From Streptosporangium violaceochromogenes (GTDB taxonomy: Bacteria; Actinomycetota; Actinomycetes; Streptosporangiales; Streptosporangiaceae): a DNA stretch of 64,000 bases. Below, one piece after another: positions 43,720 to 53,241 of this stretch; position 1 is the stretch's first letter; each line of letters begins with the position of its first letter. The position numbers and the translations under genes were made by a program. The notes beneath the pieces were generated by a model. That model ran no database searches, was not told the origin of the DNA, and saw only the letters and a program-made list of their open reading frames with translations. The stretch spans positions 309,170-373,169 of the forward strand of contig NZ_BNBB01000002.1 of assembly GCF_014654615.1 (NCBI RefSeq), in the 5' to 3' direction.

Positions 43720-44043
43720 ATGTCGCAGGAGCAACCCACCCCCGCCCAGGTCGGCAAGGCCGTCGACGCCTTCCGCATGCTCGGCGACGCGACCCGGCTC
43801 CGCCTGATGTGGCTGCTGTCCTCCGGTGAGTACGACGTGAGCTCGCTGGCCGCCGCCGTCGGCGCCGCGCGCCCCTCGGTCTCCCAGCACCTGGCCAAAC
43901 TCCGCCTCGCCGGGCTGGTGCGCACCCGCAGGGAGGGCCGCCGGGCGCTGTACCGGGCGCGCGACGCGCATGTCCGCGCGCTTATCGGTGAGGCCCTCTT
44001 TCACGCCGACCACGAGGTCTCCGGAATTCCCCGCCACGATTGA
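43720..44043 (+). CDS. ArsR/SmtB family metal-responsive repressor
   Basis: 107 residues from ATG 43720, chosen for AGG about eight bases upstream; ATG 43687 would add 11 residues but would place the start inside the A+T-rich operator-like site. The winged HTH is clear: FRMLGDATRLRLMWLLSSGEY, then VSSLAAAVGAARPSVSQHLAKLRLAGLV (recognition helix) and the wing RREGRRALYRA. Metal ligands of the alpha5 type are suggested by ALFHADHEVSG near the C-terminus (His, Asp, His). It probably senses Zn2+ and represses the divergent CDF exporter gene. Confidence 0.9.
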   Translation: MSQEQPTPAQVGKAVDAFRMLGDATRLRLMWLLSSGEYDVSSLAAAVGAARPSVSQHLAKLRLAGLVRTRREGRRALYRARDAHVRALIGEALFHADHEVSGIPRHD

Positions 44044-44506
44044 GCCGCCGATCGAGCCGTCGCGCCGCGGGCTTCGGGCACCGGCCGGGCACCCTCTCCG
44101 GAATGGCGCGTTTGATCCCCTTTCGTCATACCCGAAATATCTTTCCGGGAAATCACCAAAAAACCCCCGCTCCTACCATCGCCCCCCTCTCCAGGACGCC
44201 ACTCCGATGATCGAGTCGCCACCGGAGAAGCCCATCACCGGCGTTTCCCCGCCCTTCCCCTCTCCGCGGACGCCCCTGTTCAGCACGGCCAATCGGCAAT
44301 AAACACCAAATACCGGAAAGTCATCATTGGCGGTTTCCCTCAATCCCGGACACGGCAAGAAACACGCCGGAGGGAAATTCGCGACCCGGATCAGGTTGGC
44401 GCATCGACGGAGCCGGGTAAGAACCGTCGTGCACCCCCACGGTGCCGACTATCTGCCATTCCGGCATCTCTTACAAAAACACCAAAGAGGGGAAGTCAGA
44501 AAAAAG
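44044..44506. other. Long gene-free leader upstream of the alpha/beta hydrolase
   Basis: About 460 bases with raised A+T for this genome (runs such as AAATATC, AAAAAACCCCC, AATCGGCAATAAACACC). Open frames in it are short and lack ribosome sites or family features. A long 5' untranslated leader for the downstream hydrolase gene is likely, but I recognise no riboswitch. Confidence 0.45.
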
Positions 44507-45865
44507 ATGGCCAACGCGCCAATGAACGAACCGGCCAGGATCGACGTCGAGCGGCTCCTGCAGCAGCAGGAGGAGACCTCCCCCGCCGAGCGCGCCGGCG
44601 AGATCGCCGCTCTGCTCCCCCGGGGCGTCATGTTCGCCACCCCCGTGACCGTCTCCGGCGAGCCGGCCCGGCCGCCCGACGAGGAGTGGGCCCTCACCTC
44701 CGCCTGGCCGTACCGCGACGAGACGGCCACCGGGACGGCCGCGGTCTACTACGGCGCGGGCCACACGCGCCTGACGAGGCCGATGATCTTCGCGGACGGG
44801 TTCAGCTACGGCCCGAGCGACCTGGCGGGCCTGTGGACGCACCTCAACACCCCCTACTCCCCCTCCGGAGAACGGCTCCTCGACCAGCTGCTCGCCGCTG
44901 GGGTGGACGTCGTCCTGCTCGGCTTCGACGTGCGCCACACCTACATCCAGGCCAACGCCGGTGTGGCGGTGAGCTGCGTCCGCCAGGCCATCACGCGCCG
45001 GCAGGGGAGCGCCCCGCTGATCGTCGGCGGCGTGAGCATGGGGGGCGTGGTCACCCGCTACGCGCTGGCCGCCATGGAGGACGCGGGCGAAGACCACCAG
45101 ACCGCGACCTACCTGTCCTACGACTCGCCGCACAACGGGGCCTGGATCCCGCTGATCCTGCAGCAGCTCGCCTACTTCTCCGAGCGGCTGTCCCCGCCCG
45201 AGCCCGGCACGCCCGGCCAGGCCGGCCTGATCAAGAGCCCGGCGGCGCAGCAGCTCCTGTGGGGCTGGGTCGAGAAGACCGGCTACTCCGGCCCCGTCGC
45301 CACCGCGAGCCCGCTCCGCCAGGAGTTCCTCGCCGACCTGGAGAAGCTGGGATGGTTCCCCTCCGAGCCGCGCAAGCTCGGCGTGGTCAACGGCACCGGC
45401 GACGGGACCGGCCTGGGCGTGACCCCCGGCGAGCAGGTCTTCGAGTGGAGTAGGCTGGGCGGCCTCGTCGGCGCGACGGTCCGCATCCAGCCCGCCTACG
45501 GCGACCGGCAGCACGTCGGCGGGATGCGCGCCGTGCCCCTGTGGGCGAGCAAGAGTTACACCACCCGGGTCGCGCCGTTCGACGGCGCGCCGGGCGGCAC
45601 CCTCGCCTCCTACGGCATGCTCGCGGAGAAGCTCGGCGTCGAGATCGACGACCGGCACCGCGAGGTGTGCTTCGTCCCCTCGGTGAGCGCGGCGGCCCTC
45701 AAGTACGACCCGGTCGGCTGGCCCGTCGACCTGCACACCGACCTCTCCACCCTGCCCGGCGGAAGCAGCCACCTCAACGACTTCCGGTGCGACGTCACGA
45801 ACTCCGCCCACGGGACGGTGACCAGAACGCTCGCCGAGTGGATCCTGGCCCAGCTCACGGGCTGA
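44507..45865 (+). CDS. Alpha/beta hydrolase (PGAP1/lipase-like)
   Basis: 452 residues. The nucleophile elbow is GGVSMGGVVTRYAL near residue 180 (G-x-S-x-G), preceded by a DVVLLGFDVRHTYIQANA strand-turn and followed by YLSYDSPHNGAWIPL, a motif shared with PGAP1/lipase-type serine hydrolases. The catalytic His is probably in SSHLNDFRCDVTNSAHGT near the C-terminus. No signal peptide is seen. The substrate could be a lipid or ester. ATG 44507 lies after GAGGGGAAG, somewhat far; ATG 44523 is an alternative. It stands alone after a long leader and before a Nudix gene. Confidence 0.75.
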   Translation: MANAPMNEPARIDVERLLQQQEETSPAERAGEIAALLPRGVMFATPVTVSGEPARPPDEEWALTSAWPYRDETATGTAAVYYGAGHTRLTRPMIFADGFSYGPSDLAGLWTHLNTPYSPSGERLLDQLLAAGVDVVLLGFDVRHTYIQANAGVAVSCVRQAITRRQGSAPLIVGGVSMGGVVTRYALAAMEDAGEDHQTATYLSYDSPHNGAWIPLILQQLAYFSERLSPPEPGTPGQAGLIKSPAAQQLLWGWVEKTGYSGPVATASPLRQEFLADLEKLGWFPSEPRKLGVVNGTGDGTGLGVTPGEQVFEWSRLGGLVGATVRIQPAYGDRQHVGGMRAVPLWASKSYTTRVAPFDGAPGGTLASYGMLAEKLGVEIDDRHREVCFVPSVSAAALKYDPVGWPVDLHTDLSTLPGGSSHLNDFRCDVTNSAHGTVTRTLAEWILAQLTG

Positions 45866-46018
45866 CGTCGGCCTCACCCGCCGGCCGATCCGGCCCTGCC
45901 CGGCTGACACGACCACACGGCCCGAGTGCCGCCCGCGGAAACGCGGCGGCACCGGGGCCCGGAGCGGCCGGGCCGGATCGGCGTACCGTGACAACGGCGG
46001 TCCAGGTAGCGTGATCGA

Positions 46019-46492
46019 GTGAACATGCCCTACCTCGACCCGGCCGAGTGGTACGCCACGCTGCCCAGTGTGTTCGCCTCGGCCTGCCTGCTCCTGACCG
46101 ACGCCGACGACCGTGTCCTGCTGGTCAAACCCAACTACCGGCCGTACTGGTCCATCCCCGGCGGGATCGTCGAGGCCGGCGAGACACCCCACGACTGCGC
46201 CGTCCGGGAGATCTCCGAGGAGCTCGGCCTGTTCGCCGGGACGGGCGACCTCCTCGTCCTCCACTGGTCACCGCCGATGGAGGAACGCCCGCGCCCCATG
46301 GTCAACTTCCTGTTCGACGGCGGCACCGTGGCCGACCCGGCCCGCATACGGCTCCAGACCGAGGAACTGGACGAGGCGGCCTTCCTCCCCTGGGACGAGG
46401 CCGTCACCCTCCTCCCGTCCCACACCGCGGCCCGCCTGCCCGCGGCCCGCCGCGCCCGCCGCGACCGGCACACCGTCTACCTGTCGGCCTAA
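46019..46492 (+). CDS. Nudix hydrolase
   Basis: 157 residues from GTG 46019. The Nudix box is complete: GGIVEAGETPHDCAVREISEELGL (residues ~49-72, G-x5-E-x7-R-E-x2-E-E-x-G-U pattern). An N-terminal helix and the strand VFASACLLLTDADDRVLLV precede it. Nudix enzymes cleave nucleoside diphosphates linked to another moiety, such as oxidised dNTPs, ADP-ribose or NADH. The substrate is not inferable here. It is monocistronic, 150 bases after the alpha/beta hydrolase and 100 before the DUF5709 gene. Confidence 0.92.
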   Translation: MNMPYLDPAEWYATLPSVFASACLLLTDADDRVLLVKPNYRPYWSIPGGIVEAGETPHDCAVREISEELGLFAGTGDLLVLHWSPPMEERPRPMVNFLFDGGTVADPARIRLQTEELDEAAFLPWDEAVTLLPSHTAARLPAARRARRDRHTVYLSA

Positions 46493-46591
46493 GGCCACGG
46501 CCGGAGGCGTCCCCCAAGGCCCCCTCAGAAATCAGCGCAGGTCGGGGGGACGGAGAGGGGTTTTCCCATACAGAGCGGGTAGGGCGGCGGT

Positions 46592-46906
46592 ATGAGCGAA
46601 ATGCCTCCAGATCGCGAAGGTCTGAGCGACGAGCAGGCGATCGAGGTCGAGGGATGGACCGACGACCTCGGCTTCACCCACGAGATCGTCGAAGACGATC
46701 CCTCGCATCAGGACACCCTCGACGAACGCCTCTGGCGCGAGGCGCCCCAGCACGAGCGGACCCCCCGCCCGGAGGACCGCCTGGTCGCGCCGGACGAGGG
46801 GATCGGCCCCGACGAGGTCTCCGAGGAGTACGCCAGGGACGTCGGCCCCGACGGCGGCGACCTGTCGGCCGAGGAACGCGCGATCCACATCGAGCCGGAC
46901 CTCTGA
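46592..46906 (+). CDS. DUF5709 family protein
   Basis: 104 residues, acidic. The sequence LDERLWREAPQ and the end DLSAEERAIHIEPDL fit the actinobacterial DUF5709 family, small soluble acidic proteins of unknown function; some members are induced under stress. There is no membrane segment or signal peptide. ATG 46592 follows GGCGGT. It is followed by 170 bases before the convergent HAD gene. Confidence 0.75.
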   Translation: MSEMPPDREGLSDEQAIEVEGWTDDLGFTHEIVEDDPSHQDTLDERLWREAPQHERTPRPEDRLVAPDEGIGPDEVSEEYARDVGPDGGDLSAEERAIHIEPDL

Positions 46907-47075
46907 CCGGGCCGGCCCGCCGGGAGAGCGACGCGGGCGTCATGCCCCGTCGGCAGGACGGGCCGGTCGGCCACGCCCTGTTCCAGCGGCCCCGGAGTTC
47001 CCGCGGCCCCGGAAGACACACCCCCGCCGGCGGGACGGGCTCCCTCCGTCCCCGGCCTGTGGCTCCCCCGCGTTC

Positions 47076-47735
47076 TCAGTCTCCGGCGCGGCCGGGCAGG
47101 GCCGCGGCCAGGGCGGGAAACCCGTCGACGACATAGTCGGCCACGCCCGCCTCCGGGCGGACCGCGTGCAGGTGGCCCCAGGGACCCCGGCGGATGAGGG
47201 CGGTCCGCATGCCGGCCGTACGGGCGGGCAGGACGTCGTTGTCCAGCCGATCCCCCACGTAGAGGATCTCACCGGGTTCCCGTCCCGACACCGCGACGAC
47301 CTTGTCGAAGAACCCGGGATCAGGCTTGGCCACCCCCCAGCCGTCGGAGGTGTGGACACCGTCCACGGGGAGGTCCATCGCGACCAGCGCGTCACGCGCC
47401 TGCGGCGGCTGATTGCCCGCGATGATCAGCTCGTACCCGAGGGCGCGCAGCGCGGTCAGGCCGGGCCGTACGTCGGGGTAGAGGTCGCCCTCGTCGAAGT
47501 TCACCCGGAGCCCGTCCGGGTCGTCGCGGCGCCACGCCTCCTGCTCGGCCTCGACGTCGAAGCCCGGCCGGAGGATCTGGAACGCCTCCTCGTAGGAGCG
47601 GCCGAGCGCCGCCATGCCGCCGAGGACGCCCAGCATCGTGAACCGGGTGACGCCGAGCCGGTCGGCCCACCGGGACCAGATCCGCGTCTCGTCGACAAGC
47701 GTCTCCCCGACGTCGAACACCAGCGCCCGGATCAC
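47076..47735 (-). CDS. HAD superfamily hydrolase
   Basis: 219 residues from GTG 47735. HAD motifs: I, FDVGETLVDE, with the first Asp but Gly where the second catalytic Asp usually is; II, IIAGNQ (Asn instead of Ser/Thr); III, KPDPGFFDKV; and IV, LYVGDRLDNDV. The D-V-G-E-T form of motif I is common in the haloacid dehalogenase-like/epoxide hydrolase N-terminal-like subgroup and may mean weaker or altered phosphatase activity. An alpha-helical cap of ~70 residues follows motif I. The substrate is unknown. It lies directly downstream of the HrpA gene's 3' end on the same strand but is separated by about 100 bases. Confidence 0.87.
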   Translation of the reverse strand: MIRALVFDVGETLVDETRIWSRWADRLGVTRFTMLGVLGGMAALGRSYEEAFQILRPGFDVEAEQEAWRRDDPDGLRVNFDEGDLYPDVRPGLTALRALGYELIIAGNQPPQARDALVAMDLPVDGVHTSDGWGVAKPDPGFFDKVVAVSGREPGEILYVGDRLDNDVLPARTAGMRTALIRRGPWGHLHAVRPEAGVADYVVDGFPALAAALPGRAGD

Positions 47736-47833
47736 CGTGTCCCCCTTCGCGTCCCCTTCGTCCCCTCAACCGGCGCGCCGATCCTACCCCTCCCCTTTCG
47801 GAGAACCCCCCCGCGCACCGGGGGATCCCGGGC

Positions 47834-50800
47834 TCACAGCAGCTCCATCGCCTTGCGGATGCGCTTGTCGGAGACCGAGTACGGCGTGCCGAGGGTCTGG
47901 GCGAAGTAACTGACCCGAAGCTCCTGGATCATCCAGCGGATCCGCAGGACGTCGTCGTCGCCCCTGCGGGCGGGGGGAAGCCCCTCGACCAGCTCGTGAT
48001 ACTCGTCCTCGATGTCATGGACCTTGTGCATGCGCTCCTCGTCGCGGAAGCGGTCGCCGGGAAGCCTCTCCAGCCGCCGCTCGGCTCCCTTGAGATAGCG
48101 GAGCAGGTCGGGCAGGCGCCTGAAGCCGGTGGCGGTCACGAACCCCGGGTAGACCAGGTCGGCCACCTGGTCGCGGATGTCCTCGACCGCGGGGGTGGAG
48201 GGCCCTTCGGGCAGCAGGGTGACGACCGTGTGCCACACCGTCAGGACGCCCTCGACCCTGGTCACCGCCTCGGCGGTGGTGTCGAACAGCTCGGCGCGGA
48301 CCTTGTCGTGCAGGGCGGTGAAGGCCGGGCCGTCCCAGGCCGGCCCGCCGTAGCGGCCCATCAGCTCGTCGGCGGCGCAGGCGACGCAGTCGTCGAACAG
48401 GGCGACGGCGCCCGCGTGCGGGCTGCGGCTGAGCGCGAGCTTGGACCGGTTGTCCAGGCGGCCGAGCACCCACTTGGCCGGCGAAGGGGTGTTGAGCAGC
48501 AGCAGCCTGCGGGTGCCCTCCCACATGGACCGAAGCTGCTCGGTCTCGGTCTCGAACATCCGTACGGCCACGGTCGCGCCCTCGTCGGCCAGCGCGGGGT
48601 ACGCCTTCATCCTGCGCTGCTCGAACGTCCTGGGCAACTCCCCCACGGTCCACGAGGTCAGGCCGGATCTCTCCAGGCCGTCGGCGGCCCTGGCGAGGGT
48701 CTGGCGCAGCCTGGGCGCGAGCCGTCGCTTCAGCTCGGCCAGATCCTTGCTCTCGGCCAGCGTCTTCCCACGGCCGTCGACCACCCGGAAGGTGATCTTC
48801 AGGTGGTCGGGGACCAGGTCGGGCTGCCAGGCGTCCCGCGGCACCCGGACGCCCGTCAGGTCGAGCAGCTCCCGTTCCAGCACCGCGAGCAGCGGCTCCT
48901 GGGTGGGCTGGGCGCGCGAAAGCACCTGCTTGGCGTAGTTGGGGGCGGGCACGAAGTTGCGCCGGAGACTCTTGGGGAGGGTCCGGATGAGCGCGGTGAG
49001 CAGTTCTTCGCGCAGGCCGGGGATCTGCCAGTCGAAGCCGTCGGCGTTCACCTGGTTGAGCAGGGCGATCGGGATGCGCGCGGTGACGCCGTCGGCCTCG
49101 GTTCCGGGCTCGAACTGGTAGGTCAGCGGGAAGCGCAGGTCGCCCTGACGCCACACGTCGGGATAGTCGCGCCGGCTGACGTCGCCCGCCGACTCGCTGA
49201 TCAGCATCGACTTCTCGAAGCTCAGCAGGTCGGGCCGCTCGGCCCCGGCCTTCTTCCACCAGGAGTCGAAGTGGCGCCCGGAGACGACGTCGGCGGGGAC
49301 CCGCTCGTCGTAGAAGTCGAACAGCGTCTCGTCGTCGACGAGGATGTCGCGGCGGCGGGCCCGCTCCTCCAGCTCCCCGACCTCCTCCAGAAGCCTGCGG
49401 TTCTCCTCGAAGAAGGCGTGGTGGGTCTCCCAGTCGCCCTCGACCAGGGCGTGCCGGATGAACAGCTCCCTGCTCAGCTCGGGGTCGATGCGGCCGTAGT
49501 TGATCTTCCGCCGGGCCACGATCGGCACGCCGTACAGCGTGACCTTCTCGTAGGCCATCACGGCCCCCTGGTTCTTCTCCCAGTGCGGCTCGGAGTAGGT
49601 GTGCTTGACCAGGTGCCGGGCGAGCGGCTCGATCCACTCGGGTTCGATTCTGGCGTTGACCCTGGCCCAGAGGCGGGAGGTCTCGACCAGTTCGGCGGAC
49701 ATCACCCACAGCGGCTGCTTCCTGGCCAGCGCCGAACCGGGGAAGATCGCGAAACGGGCGTTGCGGGCGCCGATGTACTCCGTGATCGGCCTGCGCGGCT
49801 CGGCGGACCGGCGCGGCCCCTCGGCCGGGACCTTGCGGTCGGCGCGGTCGACGTCCTTGACGCCGACGTGGGACAGCAGGCCGGACAGCAGGGACATGTG
49901 GATCTTCTGCTCGTCGCCGGGCAGGCTGTTCAGCGTCACCCCGAGCGACTTCGACATCTGGCGGAGCTGGCTGTAGACGTCCTGCCACTCACGGACACGC
50001 AGATAGTTGAGGAACTCCGCCTTGCACAACCTCCGGAACGCGCTGGAGGACAGCTCCCTCTGCCGTTCCTGGAGGTGGTTCCACAGGTTCAGGTAGGAGA
50101 CGAAGTCCGACTCCTTGTCGGCGAAGCGGCGGTGTTTCTCGTCGGCCGCCTGCTGCCTGTCGGCCGGCCGCTCGCGGGGGTCCTGGATGGAGAGCGCGGC
50201 GGCGATGATCATGACCTCGCGGACGCAGCCGTTGTGGTCGGCCTCAAGCACCATGCGGGCCAGGCGGGGGTCGACCGGCAGGCCCGCGAGCCTGCGGCCG
50301 AGCGGGGTCATCTGCCTGGCCCGGTCGAACGCGCCCAGCTCCTGGAGCAGGTCGTAGCCGTCCTTGACCTGCCGCTGGTCGGGCGGCTCCACGAACGGGA
50401 AGGCCCCGATGTCCCCCAGGCCGATGGAGGTCATCTGCAGGATGACCGAGGCGAGGTTGGTGCGCAGGATCTCCGGGTCGGTGAACTCCGGGCGGGCGAG
50501 GAAGTCGTCCTCCTCGTACAGCCGGATGCAGATGCCCTCGGAGACGCGGCCGCAGCGGCCCTTGCGCTGGTTGGCCGAGGCCTGGGAGATCGCCTCGATG
50601 GGAAGCCGCTGCACCTTGGTGCGGTGGCTGTAGCGGGAGATGCGGGCGAACCCCGGATCGACCACGTATTTGATTCCGGGCACGGTCAGCGACGTCTCGG
50701 CCACGTTGGTGGCGAGCACGACCCGGCGGCCGGTGTGCCGCTGGAAGACCCTGTGCTGCTCGGCCGCCGACAGCCGGGCGTACAGCGGGAGGATCTCGGC

Positions 50801-51733
50801 GCCACCGCGTTTGGACAGGGCGTCGGCGGTGTCGCGGATCTCGCGCTCGCCGCTGAGGAAGACCAGGATGTCGCCCGGTCCCTCGGCGCACAGCTCGTCC
50901 ACCGCGTCACCGATCGCCTGGATCTGGTCCTCGTCCTCGGCGGGCGGCCGGTAGCGGACCTCGACGGGGTAGGTACGGCCGGAGACCTCCACGATCGGCG
51001 CGCCGCCGAAATGCGCGGAGAAGCGCTCGGGGTCGATGGTGGCCGAGGTGATGACGACCTTGAGATCCGGCCGTTTCGGCAGCAACTGCTTGAGGTAGCC
51101 CAGGATGAAGTCGATGTTGAGACTGCGCTCGTGCGCCTCGTCGATGATCAGCGTGTCGTACTGGGCGAGCTCGCGGTCGCTCTGCAGCTCGGCCAGGAGG
51201 ATGCCGTCGGTCATCACCTTGACGAGCGTGCCGTCGCTCACCTGGTCGGTGAAGCGCACCTTGTAGCCGACCGCCTCGCCCAGGGGCGTGCCGAGTTCCT
51301 CGGCGACGCGCTCGGCCACCGTCCTCGCGGCGATCCGGCGCGGCTGGGTGTGCCCGATCAGGCCCCGGACCCCCCGCCCCAGCTCCAGGCAGATCTTCGG
51401 AAGCTGGGTCGTCTTGCCCGACCCCGTCTCGCCGGCGACGATCACCACCTGGTGGTCGCGGATCGCCGCCAGGATGTCGTCCTTGCGCTCGCTGACCGGC
51501 AGCGCCGGCGGATAGGTGACCTCGGGCACCCCGGCCCGGCGCTCGGCCACCCGGCGCTCCGCCCGCTCGATGTCGGAGGTGATCTCCGCCGCGATCCTCC
51601 GCTGCGCGGCGCTGTTTCCGACTCTGCGCGCGCCGTCGAGCCGGCGCCGCAGCCGCCGTTGGTCACGCAGCGTGAGTTCGGGCAGGCGGGCCTGGAGATC
51701 GGCGAGCGAGGATGTCAACGAAGGCGTTCCCAT
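47834..51733 (-). CDS. hrpA: DEAH-box ATP-dependent RNA helicase HrpA
   Basis: 1299 residues, the usual length for HrpA. ATG 51733 was chosen over 51814 because family homology begins with the coiled segment soon after. Walker A is AGETGSGKTTQ near residue 85, the DEAH box is IIDEAHERS near 180, motif III SAT follows, and motif VI reads QRKGRCGR (Q-x-x-G-R-x-G-R). The HA2 and OB-fold regions follow, then a long C-terminal DUF3418-type region that distinguishes HrpA from shorter DEAH helicases. It acts in mRNA processing and rescue of stalled ribosomes in other bacteria. It is probably a single-gene transcript. Confidence 0.95.
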   Translation of the reverse strand: MGTPSLTSSLADLQARLPELTLRDQRRLRRRLDGARRVGNSAAQRRIAAEITSDIERAERRVAERRAGVPEVTYPPALPVSERKDDILAAIRDHQVVIVAGETGSGKTTQLPKICLELGRGVRGLIGHTQPRRIAARTVAERVAEELGTPLGEAVGYKVRFTDQVSDGTLVKVMTDGILLAELQSDRELAQYDTLIIDEAHERSLNIDFILGYLKQLLPKRPDLKVVITSATIDPERFSAHFGGAPIVEVSGRTYPVEVRYRPPAEDEDQIQAIGDAVDELCAEGPGDILVFLSGEREIRDTADALSKRGGAEILPLYARLSAAEQHRVFQRHTGRRVVLATNVAETSLTVPGIKYVVDPGFARISRYSHRTKVQRLPIEAISQASANQRKGRCGRVSEGICIRLYEEDDFLARPEFTDPEILRTNLASVILQMTSIGLGDIGAFPFVEPPDQRQVKDGYDLLQELGAFDRARQMTPLGRRLAGLPVDPRLARMVLEADHNGCVREVMIIAAALSIQDPRERPADRQQAADEKHRRFADKESDFVSYLNLWNHLQERQRELSSSAFRRLCKAEFLNYLRVREWQDVYSQLRQMSKSLGVTLNSLPGDEQKIHMSLLSGLLSHVGVKDVDRADRKVPAEGPRRSAEPRRPITEYIGARNARFAIFPGSALARKQPLWVMSAELVETSRLWARVNARIEPEWIEPLARHLVKHTYSEPHWEKNQGAVMAYEKVTLYGVPIVARRKINYGRIDPELSRELFIRHALVEGDWETHHAFFEENRRLLEEVGELEERARRRDILVDDETLFDFYDERVPADVVSGRHFDSWWKKAGAERPDLLSFEKSMLISESAGDVSRRDYPDVWRQGDLRFPLTYQFEPGTEADGVTARIPIALLNQVNADGFDWQIPGLREELLTALIRTLPKSLRRNFVPAPNYAKQVLSRAQPTQEPLLAVLERELLDLTGVRVPRDAWQPDLVPDHLKITFRVVDGRGKTLAESKDLAELKRRLAPRLRQTLARAADGLERSGLTSWTVGELPRTFEQRRMKAYPALADEGATVAVRMFETETEQLRSMWEGTRRLLLLNTPSPAKWVLGRLDNRSKLALSRSPHAGAVALFDDCVACAADELMGRYGGPAWDGPAFTALHDKVRAELFDTTAEAVTRVEGVLTVWHTVVTLLPEGPSTPAVEDIRDQVADLVYPGFVTATGFRRLPDLLRYLKGAERRLERLPGDRFRDEERMHKVHDIEDEYHELVEGLPPARRGDDDVLRIRWMIQELRVSYFAQTLGTPYSVSDKRIRKAMELL

Positions 51734-51835
51734 ACTGCGACCAGGATACGTTCGGCTCGCGGATCGAGAGCCGGCCGTCCATGGTGCCCGAGGTCTCGCC
51801 CCGCCGCATCCCAATATTCCCGGCCCCGGGCCGGA

Positions 51836-52570
51836 TCAGGCACGGGAGAAGTCCGAGAGGCGGTAGGCGCCCGCGAAGTCACCGTAGACGATCAGGTTGT
51901 CGTCGTAGGAGTGCCGGCCGGGGTCGTAGCGCCCCCCGCAGGTCACCAGCCTGATCTCCGGGCCGGCCATGGCCCCGTAGACCTTCTTCACCGGGAAGGC
52001 CGTCTTGCGGACCCGCTCGATCACCGAGACCCGGAAGACCGCCACGGTCCTGTCCCGGCGTATCACGGCGACGGCGTCCCCCTCGCGCACCTGCGGCAGC
52101 CCGGCGAACACCGCGGGCCCCGACCGGGTGTCGAGGTGGCCGACGATAACGGCCGCCCCCTGCTCGCCGGGCGTCGGCCCCAGGCCGTCCCAGCCCGTGA
52201 GACCGGCCTGCAGGAGCGAGGGGGCCTGCAGGGTGCCGTCGGCGGTGGACGTGACCGGGGTGACGGGCGCGTTCACCCTGGCGCGCGGCACCACCAGTGT
52301 CACCGGCTCGGACCTGCCCAGCGGGCCGGGCAGCGGCGAGGGCCAGCCGCCCCGCCCCGCTCCGGAGGGGTTCGCCGCGGCGGCCTTACCGTGCCCCGGC
52401 GTGGCGGGCGCGGTGACGGGCAGGGCGCGGACCAGGGCGGGGGACGCCTCCCTGCCGGCGCCGCCCCGGCAACCGGCCAGCGGCACGGCCAGCAGCAGCG
52501 CGATCCCGGCACAGGCGGCCCCGCGTCTCAGGACCGGAGCCATCCGGAGGTCAGCCCGGGGGTCAGCCAC
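51836..52570 (-). CDS. Class E/F-like sortase with a lipobox
   Basis: 244 residues from GTG 52570. The catalytic His is in VGHLDT near residue 145, the nucleophile Cys in LVTCGG near 210, and the Arg in the following RYDPGRHSYDD stretch, the order expected of a sortase of actinobacterial class E or F. Residues ~15-34 are a signal-type helix ending VPLAGC, which is a lipobox, so the enzyme may be a lipoprotein instead of a simple membrane-anchored sortase. An alternative ATG exists at 52543. Its start overlaps the end of the upstream secreted-protein gene by eight bases, which places both in one operon and makes that protein the likely partner or substrate. Confidence 0.87.
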   Translation of the reverse strand: MADPRADLRMAPVLRRGAACAGIALLLAVPLAGCRGGAGREASPALVRALPVTAPATPGHGKAAAANPSGAGRGGWPSPLPGPLGRSEPVTLVVPRARVNAPVTPVTSTADGTLQAPSLLQAGLTGWDGLGPTPGEQGAAVIVGHLDTRSGPAVFAGLPQVREGDAVAVIRRDRTVAVFRVSVIERVRKTAFPVKKVYGAMAGPEIRLVTCGGRYDPGRHSYDDNLIVYGDFAGAYRLSDFSRA

Positions 52571-53111
52571 GCCTCGCTGCCCGGCGGCGCCTCATCAGCG
52601 CCAGCACGCCGGCGCCGGCGAGCGCGGCGAACCCGCCGGCCTCCCAGCCGGGCGACGCGCCCGGCTCGGACCTCCGTCCCCCGGACGTCTTCCCGCTCTC
52701 CGCCGCCCGCGCCGCGCCCCTGGCCAGGGCGAGGCCACCGCCGCCGGTGTTCGGGCCGTAGCCGTCGACCACGTAGAACTCGCCGTAGATGGTCCCGCCG
52801 TCGCCCCGGCAGTCCACCTCCACGCTGTAGGACCCGCTTCGCGCGCCGTAGTCGACCTGCGCCCAGCCGACGGCCACGCCGGAGTCGTCCTCCTCCAGCT
52901 CGGGCTCCTCCTGAAAGGCGTCCGACCGCGCGAAGGCGGGCCCCTGGCAGTCGTACGCGGTGATCCTGAGGTCGGCTCCCGGCCCCGCCCGGTACGGCGA
53001 GAGCCTCACCTCCTCGCCGTCTCCCAGCGCGGCCGTTCCCGCGCCGACGGTCGTGAGGATCGTCACTCCGGTGGCCACGATCCAGCGGGCCAGCACGCCA
53101 GTCGGCTGCAT
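52563..53111 (-). CDS. Secreted protein with C-terminal anchor, possible sortase partner
   Basis: 182 residues. A signal peptide (LARWIVATGVTILTTVGAGTAA) is followed by a beta-rich domain with two cysteines (TAYDCQGPAF and EVDCRGDGG). PNTGGGG occurs near residue 125, then a hydrophilic linker, then a short hydrophobic helix (FAALAGAGVLALM) and an Arg-rich tail (RRRRAARRG). The hydrophobic helix plus basic tail resemble a sortase sorting signal, but the PNTG lies about 35 residues before it, farther than in LPxTG/LAxTG substrates. ATG 53111 has GGAGAG upstream. It overlaps the sortase gene, supporting a functional link; whether it is a substrate is not proven. Confidence 0.7.
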   Translation of the reverse strand: MQPTGVLARWIVATGVTILTTVGAGTAALGDGEEVRLSPYRAGPGADLRITAYDCQGPAFARSDAFQEEPELEEDDSGVAVGWAQVDYGARSGSYSVEVDCRGDGGTIYGEFYVVDGYGPNTGGGGLALARGAARAAESGKTSGGRRSEPGASPGWEAGGFAALAGAGVLALMRRRRAARRG

Positions 53112-53241
53112 CACGTCTCTCCGCCTCCAGCAGCTGCGATCTTGCTAACTCTCGCTACCTACCCAGGTAAGAGGGCGTGTCCGTCAAAGGAAGATCAAAA
53201 TCTGAACGGCCTTTCCGGCATATGACACAGACGGCCCGCCG

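Noticed and set aside
43238..43925. Frames overlapping the CDF and ArsR genes
   Set aside because: Both strands show shadows of the real genes; third-position G+C bias supports only the annotated frames.
47996..52963. 1655-residue open frame on the plus strand
   Set aside because: It is antisense to hrpA and the sortase, is Gly/Asp/Gln/Val-rich and has no domain motifs; it is a high-GC shadow frame.
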